From: Pisaster brevispinus
Lineage: Eukaryota; Echinodermata; Asteroidea; Forcipulatida; Asteriidae
DNA: 64,000 bases
Direction of reading: 5' to 3'
Assembly (NCBI GenBank): GCA_023634235.1
Contig: JAMKCF010000007.1
Span: 14,762,592 to 14,826,591, forward strand
Both the position numbers and the translations under genes were made by a program. Positions 13,801-28,800 of the stretch are shown in pieces; position 1 is the first letter of the stretch; each line of letters begins with the position of its first letter. The notes beneath the pieces were generated by a model, which saw nothing but the letters and a program-made list of their open reading frames with translations, had not been told where the DNA came from and ran no database searches.

Positions 13801-16800
13801 CTTCTTGCAAAAAGGTTCAAGGAGGTTTGAGAAAATCCTGACATATCAAATGCCTGACTCTATTCTTGAGGGGGGCGAGCTGTTACGGGTAGTCTCGCTG
13901 GGGTTTTTCCGGGATGTTTAAGTCCAACTGAAACGTTCCCAGGAATTTCCAAGGAAAGTATTCAAGTAAAAATAGACTTTCACTCCCACGTCATCATGGC
14001 TACCTACTTCTTGAGGTTGTCACCTTCATCCTCCCAGCCGATGTACTCGTACATTGGACCAATCTGATCTCTCATATATGCCTGAAATTAAATGTTCCCA
14101 ACCCGTTATATCAAAAGAAGTGGTACAAAAACCAAACAAAGAAATTGTTTCGAAGACTTTACCAGCAAAACTTCTCAACTGAGCAATAAATTTACTGCAA
14201 AAGGTATGCCACTATTTGAGAAAAAAACAAAAACACTTTTAGCATTTTAACACTTTTAATGACATATTTACATGATGTCTCCTGGGTTGGGTTATGTCAA
14301 AAGTTGCTGTACATAAATGCACTTAACCCTCACCATAGCAGCCATTATTAAGCGGCTTGTACCGAAATGACTATAGCTGCTGCAAAACAGCCACAAGATT
14401 TGAACTACTTGTAAAAATAAAATAATAGTGAAAAAGCATTTATAGATTAAAAGAAGTAAAACAAGCAGCCAATAAACATACCCAAAGATATAAAACAACT
14501 GGTAAACATAAACAGGAATTCCATGAACCCCTAAGAAAACACATGGAACTACAAAAAATATAAAGGAATCCAAAGAAGGAGGAAAATAGAAGAAGAACCA
14601 TTTCAAGAGTGAAGAAAATATACAGTTAGTAAAAAATAATATTCTAAATAAAGGAGCAACCAAATAATTAAATAAAGAAATGGGCAAAAGTTAAACACAC
14701 TAAAGACCTTGCTATTACAATAAATAGTAACTATTACAATAAACAGTAACTATAGGACTAAGGACCTGGCTCAAATAATGGTCTCTGAAGGGTTAACTAC
14801 TTCTGACAGCTTCACTTTAAGCCGTTTATATGAAACTTGAAGGCTGTAATTTTTATTAAACTATCCATTGTACAAAATGCTTGCATCAGCACGACACAAC
14901 AAGTACCGCATGGACAGGTACAGTGCAGCTCAGAATAAGGTATATTTACAGCAACGTCCCACGCTGCCACTGTATGGTCGATTATAACACACAGGGACAT
15001 TGACTAAAACAAAATGGCGCAACTGAGCTCTTTGTGATGAAGACGTCAGGTGACTTTGGTAAATTTGCAGTACTTTTGACCGCCTGGAGGGTGTGTACAA
15101 ACCAAATTTATGTGATTCAAAACAAGTCAAATTATATATAGCTGGGTTTCTTTCATTGTTGTTTTTAATAATCTTATAGTTAATTTGGTCATTGATACAA
15201 GATAACAATATACACAGAGTCATCAAGGTGTACTTGAGATGCAAGGAAATTTGCTGTTAAAAGCGCCCTCATGTGGTAAAAAAAAACCCATTCAATTGGC
15301 ATCCATTCAACTTACCTCAAATGTACCATTAGCTTCAGTTAGGGCCAGGTTCTCATAGCTGTAATCTACATTGGTGTCCACCATGTACCAGGGAACGTAC
15401 TCTCTCTCTTCTTTCAGGTATGACGTCAGTTTCAGAACGATGGCATGGTTCAGCTCACCGGCCCTGGCCAGGTTGAATGCATCACCGAGAAGAGACGCAC
15501 GAGTGGCTGTCGAAATCACCTGCCAAAAGGGGACATTATTATTAGTATTATTATTATTGTTAATATTACATTTCCGGTTATGAAATCAAGGATGCCTCAT
15601 AGGTGAAACTTAACCCCTGTAGCTCGCAAGCCTAAGGAAACCTGTAAGCTTGGGTGCTTGCTATGTGAAACAGAAACACCAGGGTTAACCCCCTTTATTA
15701 CTTTTCCAAGACAAGGGCAAGAGAGGCTTCTCTGAAACTCCAGACCTGATAGAAACTTTGTACTTGTATCTGTGTCTGGTAGTCCTGAAATAATTACTTT
15801 CTTTTATTATTAGTAATATAAATTTCTAGTAATGAAACCAAGGATGCCTCATAAGTGAGCTTAATCACTACCTCGCAAGCCTGAGGAAACCTGTAGAAAA
15901 GGGTGCTTGACATGTGAACCAGAAACACCGGGGTAAACCCCTACTCTTCCAAGATAAGTGTTCTGGATTCTTTTACTTGCACTACCCATCCTAGTACCCT
16001 GGACACATGGCTTAATGTCCCATCCGAAGGACAGAACATTTATGGTAAAGTATCTTGCTCAAGGAAACAAGAGCAACCACCGGGACTGGAACCCACACTC
16101 TGCTGCAGGGCTTGAATTTGACACTGGACCACAGGCCCGAGGCCAGTGATTTTAGCTTTGGGCCAGTAAACTCAGGACCAGACAAGTCCGAGTGTCTTGT
16201 GTTTTTCAATTAAATAATAACACCTCATAAGGTTACATCCTTGGCGAAAAGAAATGATGTTCAAATGTTAACTGTTTAGTATAAAAATAAAGGCCTACTT
16301 ACCCATAAGAAAAATGAGACAAACCTTCGTGTAGTGCTTGTTCAAACAGAAACAGTTTTCATGTTAAACTTTGAAGATAATTCTTTCTCATTAAGATTTT
16401 GGTCTTGTGAAATAGATTCTCGTCCGGTAAAAAAGAGTAGCTACAAGCCCTTGGGTCTTGTGGATTTTTACCTTAAATTTGAGCCCTGCTGCTGATCACA
16501 AACACCGGTGCTTCAGTCCGGTGCTCTAAACCGCCCGTTCAAGACACGACACAAAATTGAGACTGAAACCCTCTATTGGGGTGGGGGGGGGGTGGTGGGG
16601 AAATGAAGACACTTCCTGCTTTCACATGCATTTCAGTTTTGCAAAGTAGAATCCTAAGTTTTCATTTGATACCAAACTCTGGCTTTGAGTTCCCTTAAAA
16701 TTGATTGGGCAATGCTCGCTCAAGTTTGACAGACTTTTTTTTTTTACTGAGGAGGAAAGGACAGTTTGTTGTGTGGTCAAAAGTATGCTAGGAAAAAAGA

Positions 16801-19800
16801 GCATGAGAACCTTCTCATTTATACCTGGTGGTCATTGACGAGTTGCCTGGCGAGAAGTTTCCAGTTTGCGTCGTCGTAGTTCACACGGTACACACCTTGC
16901 TGATCAATATTCATGAGGAGCCAGTCAGTATCACCACCAATATCGTCTCTCTCTATCGTCACTATAGCAAGAAACCATAACAGAGCCATGCATAAGAAGC
17001 ACTCCACATTTTTCATAACTTACTGTTGCTATTGTGACATTAACTCTGCGTGACACCATCAAAAAAAAATCACACCATTTCACCCTGTCTTACTTGTTGA
17101 GTAACAGTTTGATTTTAGCGTGTAATACATTTCTGTGAAGAACCAAGTCACTTTTAAATCACCCAGTCACTTTTAAATCAGCCAAAGCATTAGATATAGA
17201 CCCTTTTTACTAAATAAAATAAATTCAAGCAAATTGTATTTTGAGATGAGCCCACATGTCTCTTTCTGCTCAATCAACCAATTCTTTGAATAACACCCTT
17301 TTTTTTCACAACTTAGCAAGGCTGAGTAATTGCTGTACAATTCCTATGGGAATTCCTGGAGAGCAGGGTCAATGTTGGATTGTATTTTTAAAAACAAACC
17401 CCGGGTAGTGATAAGACATTTGGCATGCTATTTGGCTAGGTGCAGTTGTAGAACTTGGAATTTTTTAGATTTTTTGAAAAAGAAAAAGGCGGACTAATGA
17501 CTTTTTAATAAAAAACTGTTACTCAATAAGTGAGCAATGGTGTCAAGGAGGGTTAATAAACACCAGGGCAAATCCCTTTTCTTAACGATAAGTGCACTGG
17601 TTTTTTTTACGAGCTTAAGGACACATGTGTCACGACCATGACCCAGGCACTGCAGCTGTTGATAATGTATCGCAATTTGAGAAACAATTCCCTTTCAAGG
17701 AATGTGATTTTAGAGACAGGGATTCAAAAAATATTTCAATCCGAAAAATGTTTCATGCAGGATAATTTTCTAAGAGTGTGTATTTCAATTACGGATTATT
17801 CTTCCTGCATGGACAAAACCCCTCAAGTTTTCGCAGATATCTCAAAAATGCTACCACCTTTTGAAATGAAATTTTCACAGGTTTGAAGAACGGTTCCAGA
17901 AACCAAAGGTATACTTTGCCTTTAAATGAAAGCTGGTATTTTTTTTTCAGTTGTTAAAAATAGTCATTTAAAATTTAAATCAAAATTTTGGGGTGAAATC
18001 GACAAAAAGTTGGACCTAGCATCTTTAAATATTGACAGTTCTGGGGCCATAAAAGCTTGAGAATGTAACCAATGTCAGTGTGTACGATATAAACTGCCTT
18101 TTCAAACAGGATTTCATTGGCCAACAGGAATTCAATCCAAATATCTTACCATCTTCCATGGGCAACATCCACCGATAGTCCGGTGTGGTGAGGGAAGCGC
18201 TTGCTGATGTAACGAACGTTAGAGGCACGTACCACTGGTATCTGTTTTCAATAACATGTACACAAAAATTGATATTTTTGTCGCTATATATATATTTTGC
18301 ACTCAGGTTTAAACGAGGTATCTATCTTATTATCAATATAATAATTACTTTCACAAGAATTTGACAGAAAAACATCTTTAAAAGTAGATTTGATTTCATA
18401 GAAAACTATAGTCTTCGTTTGAGTTTTTTTCAAATTTTTAGATTCGCGTGAGACTTACACAGTCCATTACTACTTCTCGCAATACTGTAATTTCCCAAAT
18501 ATAAGACGTAGCACCGGAAAATCTCTGAAAACTTTTTCAGAGGTCAGTCCATAATTAAGCACCCGGGATGTGCATCCGAATGTGCCATATTTTTTACATC
18601 ATGTGCACTGAAGACATGGTTTTGAATTAGCAATGGGTGAGTGAAAAACCTTCCCTCTGTAGTTCGCTGGGTGGGGCAAAAACAATGTTCACACTCGTCA
18701 ACTTATCAGAAAAAAAAACCCCAGACAAGCCCAAAATTAAATGAACTTTGTGACCTAGAAATTTGATGAACACATTGGAGTCGAAGATCTGTAGCATCTG
18801 ATTTTATGGTCATAATTGCCAAGACTTTACATGTTGGTGTTTAAGCCGACCGAAATAAAAAGCTAAAGGCCTGAAAAGTCAAATCATAAGCTGCAGCTTA
18901 TGGTCTAAAAGTTTTGGTAATACAATGGGTCATTTTGGTTGGTAAGTAGTATAGGTTGCAACAGCTTGTCATAAAAAAAATTTAAAAAAAGATCAAATAA
19001 ACCCAAAACCAACTGAGCTCACCCAAAATCAATATATTTTGAGGAGGAGGTATCTAAGGCTGGGTCTATGAGGAATCTCTTCTGGGAGGCAGTGGCCGTG
19101 ATCTTGTCATCACCAGCGTAGCGCCTTGTCACCGTGACGACGGGGAAACCCATCTGACGCACCCATGGTTTCATGATGGTTTCTAAGGTAAGGCCAGCCC
19201 CAAAATCAATGCCATCATCATCTGCTGCCTATGGAGAAAATGGGAAAAGAACAGCATATTGCGGTTTTAAACAGTTTTTTTCCTTATTGCTGGAGTAAAA
19301 AAATGGTTCTACAAAATGGCGGACTGTGCTAGTTTAAAAAAAGTAAATGGAAAACCACACAATTTCAAGGTACATTTCTGTGGATCATTATGTTATACTT
19401 TAAAAATATCTTTCCAGCCGTATTCATTTCACAACAACACTTTTTTTATCGCCCAATCGGAAAGCAACGTGTCATTTTAACCCTTTAGACATCGTTCATT
19501 TCCGTGTAATCATACCATATGCCAACCATGTTTTGTTGATACTTTGAAGCATCCCCCCCCCCTGTAATAGTGTCATAAAAAATGCTATAAAACATCAATT
19601 TTGTTTTGTTTCAGAAACACAGATACTATGTTAGCAAGAGAAACATTGGGAAAAAGTCAACTCAGGTCATGACCTTTACTTCGACCTTTTTTTCGGTTGA
19701 GTGGAAGTAGGTCCGATCTTGCAGTCGTTTATGAGATACGACGATTTTGCACTGGCTCGACAAACACCATCCCACAGAAAATTACGTGAAAAATTCACAG

Positions 19801-22800
19801 GTGAATTCTTTTTTCTTCTTGGAGACAAACATGACGTGACAAATCTCAATCAATTAAAAAAGGGATCAGAAAAAAGGACAATACCGGGCAGGATAAAACC
19901 TTACATAAGCCCCAGTCTAAATGATCATGGCTGCTGTTTCAACATTTTAGCTAAACCTAGGAATACAACTGTTCTTTTACCTGTTAGCTCTGCATTTAAA
20001 AAATGGTTAAGTGATTTGCATTTCTTTAGCCATTATTCCTATCTAGTAGGTGGGAGCCAGTCCTGGAACCTGTTTGAACTATTAAGGAGTGACTTGCCCA
20101 AAGTTGAGGGTCAACTTCTCAAGTCTCTGGGATACGGGAGGAATATTGAAATCATAGGGTGGGGATTCTTACCGCTTGTAAGTGGAACCATAGGTCACTG
20201 TTCTCTGCCGAGTCGTACTGTCTGGCTTCTAAATAGGTCTAAAGGATTGTGTAAACAAATCAATGGAAATGTGAACTAAGATAAGTATCTATTAATTTGG
20301 GGTTGAACAAAGAAAAACTGACTAGAGCGGAACTTGAACCTACAAGCTCCGGTTGAACGCGCCAGTGCTCTACCAACTGAGCTATCCAGCCCTATGTTGG
20401 CAGTCTCCCTGTTTTGACAATATCTTTGTTCGGAGGGGCCAGTCGGAGGAAGTCATGCAACTTTTAGCTGCCGTGTAGCCGGGGATCACACCCAAGTTTA
20501 CGATACAACCTGGGAGGTAGCAGTGGAGAGAGGTCACCTAAAAGGGGATGTGACTTTTATAATCTAAAATATCAAGTTACAAACCACAAGGGAAACTGAC
20601 TGGGTAAATATTTATACAATTTGAGGTTAAACAAAGAAATATTGTTTAGAGCAGAATTTGAAGCAACGCCTTCCGGTTTAACGTGCCGGCTCTACCAACT
20701 GAGCTATCTAGCCCTATGTTGCCCTATGTTGCCGTTGGTTTATAAATTGATAGTTAAGATAATTACCTCTCTAATTAATGCAGCAGTATAAATTAATAAT
20801 AAACATAATACTGTTGATAATATATATATACATAAATTTCAAACCCAACGGTTGGTTTCAAAACCTTGTAATTGGCACCTGTGCATATTATACAAATATT
20901 GGATGCATTTGAGTGCATTATCGCAGAAAATAATCACACGGTGAAACGCGGACTATTCCCTGTCGCGAGACAAAGCCGAGTCGAAACGGAACAACCAGAT
21001 TTTGCATGAAAGAAATGCATTGAAATATTTCACAGTTTATTGTAATTTTTTTCATTTACCTTAATTCCTTTTGCAAACGTGCTATTACCAAGGAAGTTAT
21101 TCATCATCCGAATAACAGATGCACCCTGAGAAGAAAGAGATTCGAGGCAAGGGGTTAATTATGAAACGAGGTTGTGTATAGACCCCCCTTGCACAGATGG
21201 CACATGGGGATGCTGTCTGCCTAAAGGGTCTTGCCAAAATTAATCCAGGGCAGGTAGTCGGATAACAAATCTCCGACGTTAGTTTCTTGTTGGGTTTCCA
21301 TCGGACTGTATTTCTATCAGCGATATGGTTTTGCGTGCTGAAAGGCACACAGTTCTCTGATGCACTAAAGACATGCCCTGTGCCAATGCACCCTGCTTTG
21401 CGGTTTGACTGGCTGATTAAGTGTAGTATAAACTAGCGGTTTTGGAGCAATCTGCAAAGTTTGGAGGTCACTGTATTTAACTAAGATGTGTAGTGTGACT
21501 TTTTTAGTGAGACATATAGAGACCCCCTGCTTGTATTTCCAGTAGATAGCGATCCAAGTCTTTGCGGTTTGTAAACAAATGAAATCCCCAGGCACTGTAA
21601 ACTTCTCCCATGTTTTCTCCGACACCCAATATCAAACAAGGTGAAGTAACGGTGGGTGGAGAAACCCTGCCTGGACAGTACTTATCCGTTGGTTAGTCCC
21701 GGACTAATTTTGACAGGGTCCCTAACTTGCATGTAAAGCTGAGGTGCGTGTCTAATCATCGACACCCCAATCAATCTATCACTTGATCAATCAACCGAAT
21801 TGACCCACCCGTATATTCCCCACTGATTTGCTCGAATATGAGGAGAGGGGGAGTTTAACCCTGCCTGACTACACCCCCCCCCCTCCTCCAGCCAGGTTGT
21901 ACTTCTTTGGTCAACAGAAACAATTGACACAAAGCAAGGGGCAAGTTACTGGGTGGCATACGAACTGCTTATACCTGCCCACATTCCCCTGGTGCAAAAT
22001 TCATCATTATTATTATTAAGTAAGGCTTGCGGTAAAACCATGTGGAAATCTCTTTTGAGTAGTGTAGGTTCTGAAAAGAACCTACACTACATGGTGTTAC
22101 CGCAAGCCTTACTTAGTTATACTTCCCCCATGCAAAGTTTCAAATCCTACATAATTATTATTATTTTTGTTTTAAAATTACCTTTTGGTATGTGATGGTG
22201 TCAAACATGGCTTCGATCTCCTCTGGTGTCGATGCCGGAGAAACGATAGGTCGGGATGTTACCTTGTCATCAATGTCCATTGCGCTGGCTAAATCATAGG
22301 CCAAAAACTTCTCCCACTTCACGACGACGCAAAAAATAAAATAAATCAATTAAATTTACTAGAAAGGGTTGCAGTTACATTACCACCATGTACTTCTTGA
22401 GTTGTGGCGGGTCCGACAGTTTTAACAAATTAAGAAATAAAAAGGCTTCAGGGGGAAGGAATATAATTTATTTATTTTTTTTAAACACAATTACCCCCAA
22501 AACAATTGAACAAAAACAGAAAACGCATGGCGTGAAATTTGAAAACCAAAATAAAAAGTATTAGTTTTAAAAATATTTTTTAATCCAACTCTGTCAGTAC
22601 TCTATTTTTCTTTTGCATTTTGAAACTTAAGTGCCCAGCTTTTTGAGGTTTTTTCGAAATTCTGTATAAAAAAAAAAACTTGCTGATTTGTGTTGCCCGG
22701 GTACATCCCAAAGTCAAAAGTTTTTCTTGAGTGATAATGTCCTCTTGTGATAACATGTACATTATGGGTCTTACATGTACGATTCATGGCACTGTTTGAG

Positions 22801-25800
22801 TAAATAAAATAGATCGTACGATAATGTCGCTTTTGGAATACATAAAATAGATCGTACGTGTACGGCCTTGCCACTGAAGTCTAAGGAAACCAGAAGTGAG
22901 GAGAAAACATTCTTGGTTTGTTTGTCTTACCATTGCCCAGTCAGGTTCAACTTCAACCGTGCCGACGTACTCATAATAGCTTGCAAATCCTTCATTCAAC
23001 CAGAGTTGGTCCCACCACTTCATCGTAACAAGATTACCAAACCACTGAAAAGAGTGGAAATTGTTCATGATCAATTTAACGAGGAAAAAACAAAACAAAA
23101 ACAGAACCATATCCTGAGTGATCGAGAGCCACATGCCTACCGGTGATTCTGGTTATAGGGAGGGTTTCCAGCACAGGCCCTCAAGCAAGCAGACGAAGCC
23201 CAAGCCAAAGGGGATGTTGTTTGTGGCGTGTCGTGGCCGAGCGGATAAGAGCACCTGAACTCAAGCTCTGGTGTTTCCGACTCAGCAGAGTGTGGGCTCG
23301 AGTCCCGGTCGTGACACTTGTGTCCTTAAGCAAGACACATAACCATTATTGCTTCGTCCTTCGGATGGGACGTAAAGCCGTTGGCCACGTGTTGTGTAAT
23401 GCACGTAAAAGAACCCAGGCCAGTGCACTTATCTGGTTTGATTGGCTGCATATTGCGCCACATCATTTTGTAAACCAATACATGGTGCTATGTAAAGGAG
23501 CAGGTCTCTTACTTCAAATGAAGCCCCACATACCTTGCAGGAAAATACTTAATAATGAAGTGCCTTGAGCGTCACTGAGTGACGGATATGAGCGCTATAT
23601 AAGAAGCCATTGTTATCATTTATTATGTTGTACGTCCTTTGACACTCACCTGATGTGCTAGCTCGTGAGCAATAATAGTACAGACTCGCTGTTGCCGACT
23701 AGCAGTTGACACGCCCTCTTCATACAAGAGGGTGTTTTCCCGATACGTGATTAGACCCCAGTTTTCCATGGCTCCAGCGGAAAAAGCAGGCAAGGCAATC
23801 ATGTCTTGAGAAAATTAAATAAAATAAAAATAATAATCTTTAAGAAGCTGAACTAGTTCTTGCCTACGGGTGAGACTTAAGGATATGTTTTTGTCTTTAT
23901 TATTTATCAGCACAAACAGTTATTTAATTTAAAAAGACCCAATATATAAACAAGAAGCTCAAAGACACTTGGTGAAGCCATCAGAAAAGTTTCAAAAGGC
24001 CACGTGTAAACAAATGTTGTTTACGCCACAACAAAATTGACGCTTGAAAAATCTTTTTTGAAATTCAAAGTTCCCTACTGAGATCTAGCCGAATAGCATG
24101 GGAAATATCAAATTACCATGAATTGATCATTTGTCTAAATAACAAAACTCCATCAATGACAGCCCATTTAAGAATTCCCAATTCTTCTTCTTCTTATCGA
24201 GTCACTACACAAGTCCTGTCCATTGCTCCACACAGGCTCTGGCATGGCAGTTCATGGCTTCAAGGTCATTTTGGATGCATGGCTCTGGCAGGAGTGGGCA
24301 GACTAGCAGGTGTTCCATTGTCTGTTCCTGGCCGCATTCACTTGCTGTTTGTTATTAATCTCCGAACCCCCACTCTGCATTTGGACTCTGCATCGACTGT
24401 AACCAGTTCTTAGGCGATTGAGGCTTAGCCAAAAAGGCCAAGTCTCACTGGAGCAGGGATGCGGGGGATTCCTTCGGGCTGAGCGAGAGTTTATGTTGAG
24501 TGGTCTGGAGGTGGTTGGACCACAAGGTCATCTTTTGGTTGTGAGGGCTCTACAGCGTTCAGGAAGTTGTGTCTGGACTTGAGCCGCTTGCCCACTGGCT
24601 GTTGTTGGAAGAGTGGGTGGAGTGGATTGTTTTCTTGTTTGTCCTTTTCTTTCTGTGACAAGACCAACCTTCTGACGTGTGGTGGGGCAATACCGCAAAG
24701 CAGGTAGAGGTCTTCAACTTTAGTTGGCCTAAGGCAACCAGTGATTGCCCTGCAGGATGAATTAAGAGCTGGGTCAATCTTGGGCGCATGGGCCGATCTA
24801 GTCCATACTGGTGATGCATACTCCGCAGCAGAGAAGCACAGCGCAAGGGCTGTTGTCCTGATTGTTCTGGCATCTGTCCCCCAGTTGGTGTTGGCAAGCT
24901 TCTTGAGGATGCTATTGCGGGCTCCAACTTTTGCCTTTGTGTTGGCAATGTGGTTCCAGTGTGACGCCTAGGTAGACTGGGTTGTGAATGTGCTTCAGCC
25001 TTTTCCCATACCAGCTGATCCTTAGTTGATGGTTAGCATCCCTGTTCTTGAGGTGGAATGCACTTATCTCAGTTTTTTTAGGGTTAGCTCTCAGGTGGTT
25101 GGTCGCGTAGTATGGGATGAGTCCGACCAGGGCACCACTGAGGGACTCCTCCAACTTCACGAAAGACTGGTTCTGGGTGGCGATGCAGAGATCATCAGCG
25201 TAGAGGAAGCTCCTGGTATTTGGATGGATCGGTTGGTCGTTCGTGTACACGTTAAAGAGCAGTGGTGCAAGCACACTTCCTTGTGGAAGGCCACTTTTCT
25301 GTCTGCGCCATCTGCTGCGATTGCCGTTGAGGACCACAACAAATTGCCGGTTGGACAGCAATGTCTGGATGAGTCCAGTCGGTCTTACTTCCTTTGTCAG
25401 CTCAAAGATCTTCTTGGTGAGGATTCTGTGGTTCACGGTGTCGTAGGCAGCAGAGAGGTCAACAAAAGCGGCTCCGGTGATTAGCTTATACCTCATAGCC
25501 ATCCTCAATGAACTGGGTGAGGTTTAGGAGTTGCAGGACTTTCCTGGCCTAAACCCTGCTTGTTCCGGGATAAGATGTTCATCCATGAAAGGGGCGATGC
25601 GGTTGAGGATAAGCGGCTCGAATAGCTTACTATGTATGGCACAGTAGGGAGATAGGTCTGTAGCTCTTTGGACTGGCTTGGTCTTTGCCAGGCTTCAGCA
25701 GGGCAATAACTTTGCCTTTCCTCCATAGCTTTGGGATGTTATTGGCGCTCAAGCATTTGTTGAACATGTTGAGGAGCCACTTGAGGGCACCTGGTGTTTT

Positions 25801-28800
25801 ATCTGCTCGCAGAGGATGTCATCAAGTCCAGCAGCTTTGTTGTTTTTCATTGCTTTGATGGCAGCAAGCAGGTCGTTCATGGTGAACAGTTTAGTGAAGC
25901 CTGGGGCGTCTTGAGAGCTTGGAGCATCTGGGACCTTGGGAAGCTTGGCTCTTCTGGGGTGATTGCCAGAGTTTCCCCGGCTATTCACTAGGAGTTGGTG
26001 GGCAACTTGGTTGGCAGTGACTTGAGATCTTGGTTGTGCCTTTGTATAGTTGTTACCCAGAATCCGGATCGTTTTCCATGCCTTCCTGCTGCTATGTGTC
26101 ATGTCAGTGGGTTGAATGAATTCCTGCCACTTCTTCCTTCTAGATTCAGCAATTTCCTTGGTCAGATTTTCTCCAGATTCCAGTGTCTCCTCACTAAAGG
26201 GGTCCGTCTGGAAGTGTTCGATGTAGTGTTCATACAATACCTTGGAGTGGTCCGTCAAGCCTTGAATGTAGCTTGTGCGGCAGCCTCTGGAGATGTTACT
26301 CCTTGAGGATTTCTTCGTCAGCTCTACAAAGGTGTCATAGTTTTGGGGGCTGGCAGGTAGGCCCTGGATGGAAGAGTCAAGGTCCTTAGCAAACTTTTCC
26401 CAGTTTGCCTTCCTCAGGTTGAAAACGACGTCGGAAAGGTGCTGCTCGTGGTGTAATGACTGCATTAACCTTAAGCCCCATCACTATCGGTCGGTGCTGG
26501 GAGTGAAGGATTGGGTCTAAAACGACTTTCTCGCACTGGTTGGCAATCCTGTAGATGAAAATATCAGGTCAGGGTTGTAGCCACGTCTCCACCTTGTGCT
26601 GTTGAAGGAGGGAGGAAGCTTAGCATCATGAATGAGGGACAGCTGATAAGCATCTGCCCACATCTCAAACTAGTTCACCATTTTTGTTAATTTCTCCATA
26701 TCCCCAGGTAGTGATGTGGCTGTTGAAATCACCGATGACCACATTCATCCTGCTGTCAGTAGCTCTGCCGGGCAGGTCGAAAGGCTCAAGAGGTGGCTTG
26801 TTGATTGAGCTTATGGTGATTCCCATCAGGTCAACGGAAAGGACATCGACGTTATTGCTGTCTGATATTGAAGATTTTTCCACAGTAATTCCCAAATGCA
26901 AACAAATCTCTTGGCCTTGGGCCTCTTGGCCACTCCTGACTGAAATCACTTATGTCTGTGCCAGATGGCTTCCAGATTGCTAGATGGGTCAGAATTGTTT
27001 TGTTTTCTAGTCTAAAAGCTCTTATCTGATGGTTCAGATCATTTGAAAGAGATTATATTTACCCACCCAAATAAATGTATATAATGGACTGTTGCAAACA
27101 GTATGAGGGTGCAAGCACGTGTGTAGATTCTGATGGTAAACACAGAGGGCATTAAAAAGCTACTAACTTCTCTAAATGCCTTCCGAAATCAACAAGTGAA
27201 AATCGATGCAAAGCCAGCAACAGGGACAACAGTGACCATGCAACAAACGTTTGTGAAAAATGAAGCAGCGACAACTACAATTGAATATCTTTTGAAATCG
27301 GATAGAAATCGTACCCAGTTTAGTCAATGGATACTTGATGTCCAACCCGAACAGGTTATCAAAGTAATCCAAGATGGCCGCTCCCTTCTCCACTGCATAG
27401 TCAGTCTGGTTGATGAAATCTTCCTGAGCCCAGACGCCGAGCTGGAATTATAATAGTAATAATGGTAATGATAATTTGGGAGGCTAACCATCCTTCCTCG
27501 CAGCTCAGAAGCTGAATTGTGAAGGACGCGGCTACAACAAAACCAAACCCCCAAAAACAAACAAACAAACAAACCACTCTAATTTACATGACCAAGGTTA
27601 ATTTATTGAACTAATCTTGAATATATATTTGTAAATACCCAGGAATTTTTCCATTCTGCTTGGTAAAAGGAGATCAAACGGCCATTATGTGAGAAGTGTT
27701 TTAAACAAAGGCGTCGCGCGCAAGCTTACGCAGGCACTAGTGCACCCATAAAGCAATCAATACATAGGCCCTACTGTTTGTTACTCTAAAGTCTGTTAGT
27801 ACGCGAGTGTATGCACAATTGTTGAGCATCGCCTGCAATTTGACCCATCGCAAAATGGACAGGAATTGAAAACATACTGAAAAGTTTTACACATTTTCCA
27901 ATATTGTTTTGCTTTTTTAGTGACTTGCAGGGTCGTCGCCATACGATAAAGGATCTCGCCTTCGACTCAGCCCTTTATCGCATGTTCATGACCCTACCGG
28001 TTTTAAACGGCCGGTTAAAATGACCTCGACACCACTCTTTTATTCCTTACTAAACATTTGTTGAAGTTACAGGAATGGTCTTTTACTCACTTTAACACCA
28101 TTTTTTGTAGTTGTAAACTTGGCCTTGAAATCACTGATGACGTAACACACGAGATATGTTGACATTTTGACAGTTTCTTCAAACGATGCTCTGATCCAAT
28201 CGTCACTGAGTACTTCATCGTCTCCATTCTGGGGAGTGTTGGCGAGGGCGTGGTACTCGGGCTGGTGCTCAAGGGTGATGGTGAATGTTGCTTTGAGGTC
28301 GGGTTCGTCAAAACACGGGAAGGCAAGACGGGCGTACAGGGGATCAAAGAAAGTGTTTGCCAAGTGTCTGAAAAAAAACAACCCATCTGTTTGTCACAAC
28401 AATGATAAACATATTTATGGGTTTTAAGGCATCGCATGGTGAGGTATCAATGTATTTTCAGTTTGCGGTTACACCTGCATGTGTAGGTATCTACTTTGCT
28501 GTGTACATTTGTTCTTTGAGATTTTGTCCAGGGTTTGCCCTTAACTTTTTTAGTGACATAGCCAGCAGGACCAGTTGAAAGAAAAATTTGCGCATTGAGA
28601 CGCCCTCGGGTGTGACACAACCCCTCTGAAAAGGTAAATTATGAGGCATGTTTTCCAGTACCCGGTGTCCCTCTTTGAAACGGGTGAAATCAAAGTGTAG
28701 CACGGTAGGTACATGCCTGTGCACGCTACACAACTGGAAGTCCAAGTGGATATTTCCACCAGCTGTCTGGCTGCCAGCAGAGAATTAAGGGCGCTCCGAA

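Noticed and set aside
14292..14687. 131-codon hydrophobic open frame, minus strand
   Set aside because: A/T-rich intron DNA gives Phe- and Leu-rich translation; no start context, splice sites or homology.
19701..20279. 192-codon plus-strand open frame
   Set aside because: It runs antisense over exon B9 and across intron sequence; no known domain.
23225..23310. Functional tRNA-Leu(CAA) gene
   Set aside because: It is well conserved but continues into the SINE body found at several other sites.
27133..27453. 106-codon plus-strand open frame
   Set aside because: Antisense shadow of exon B4 extended through intron.
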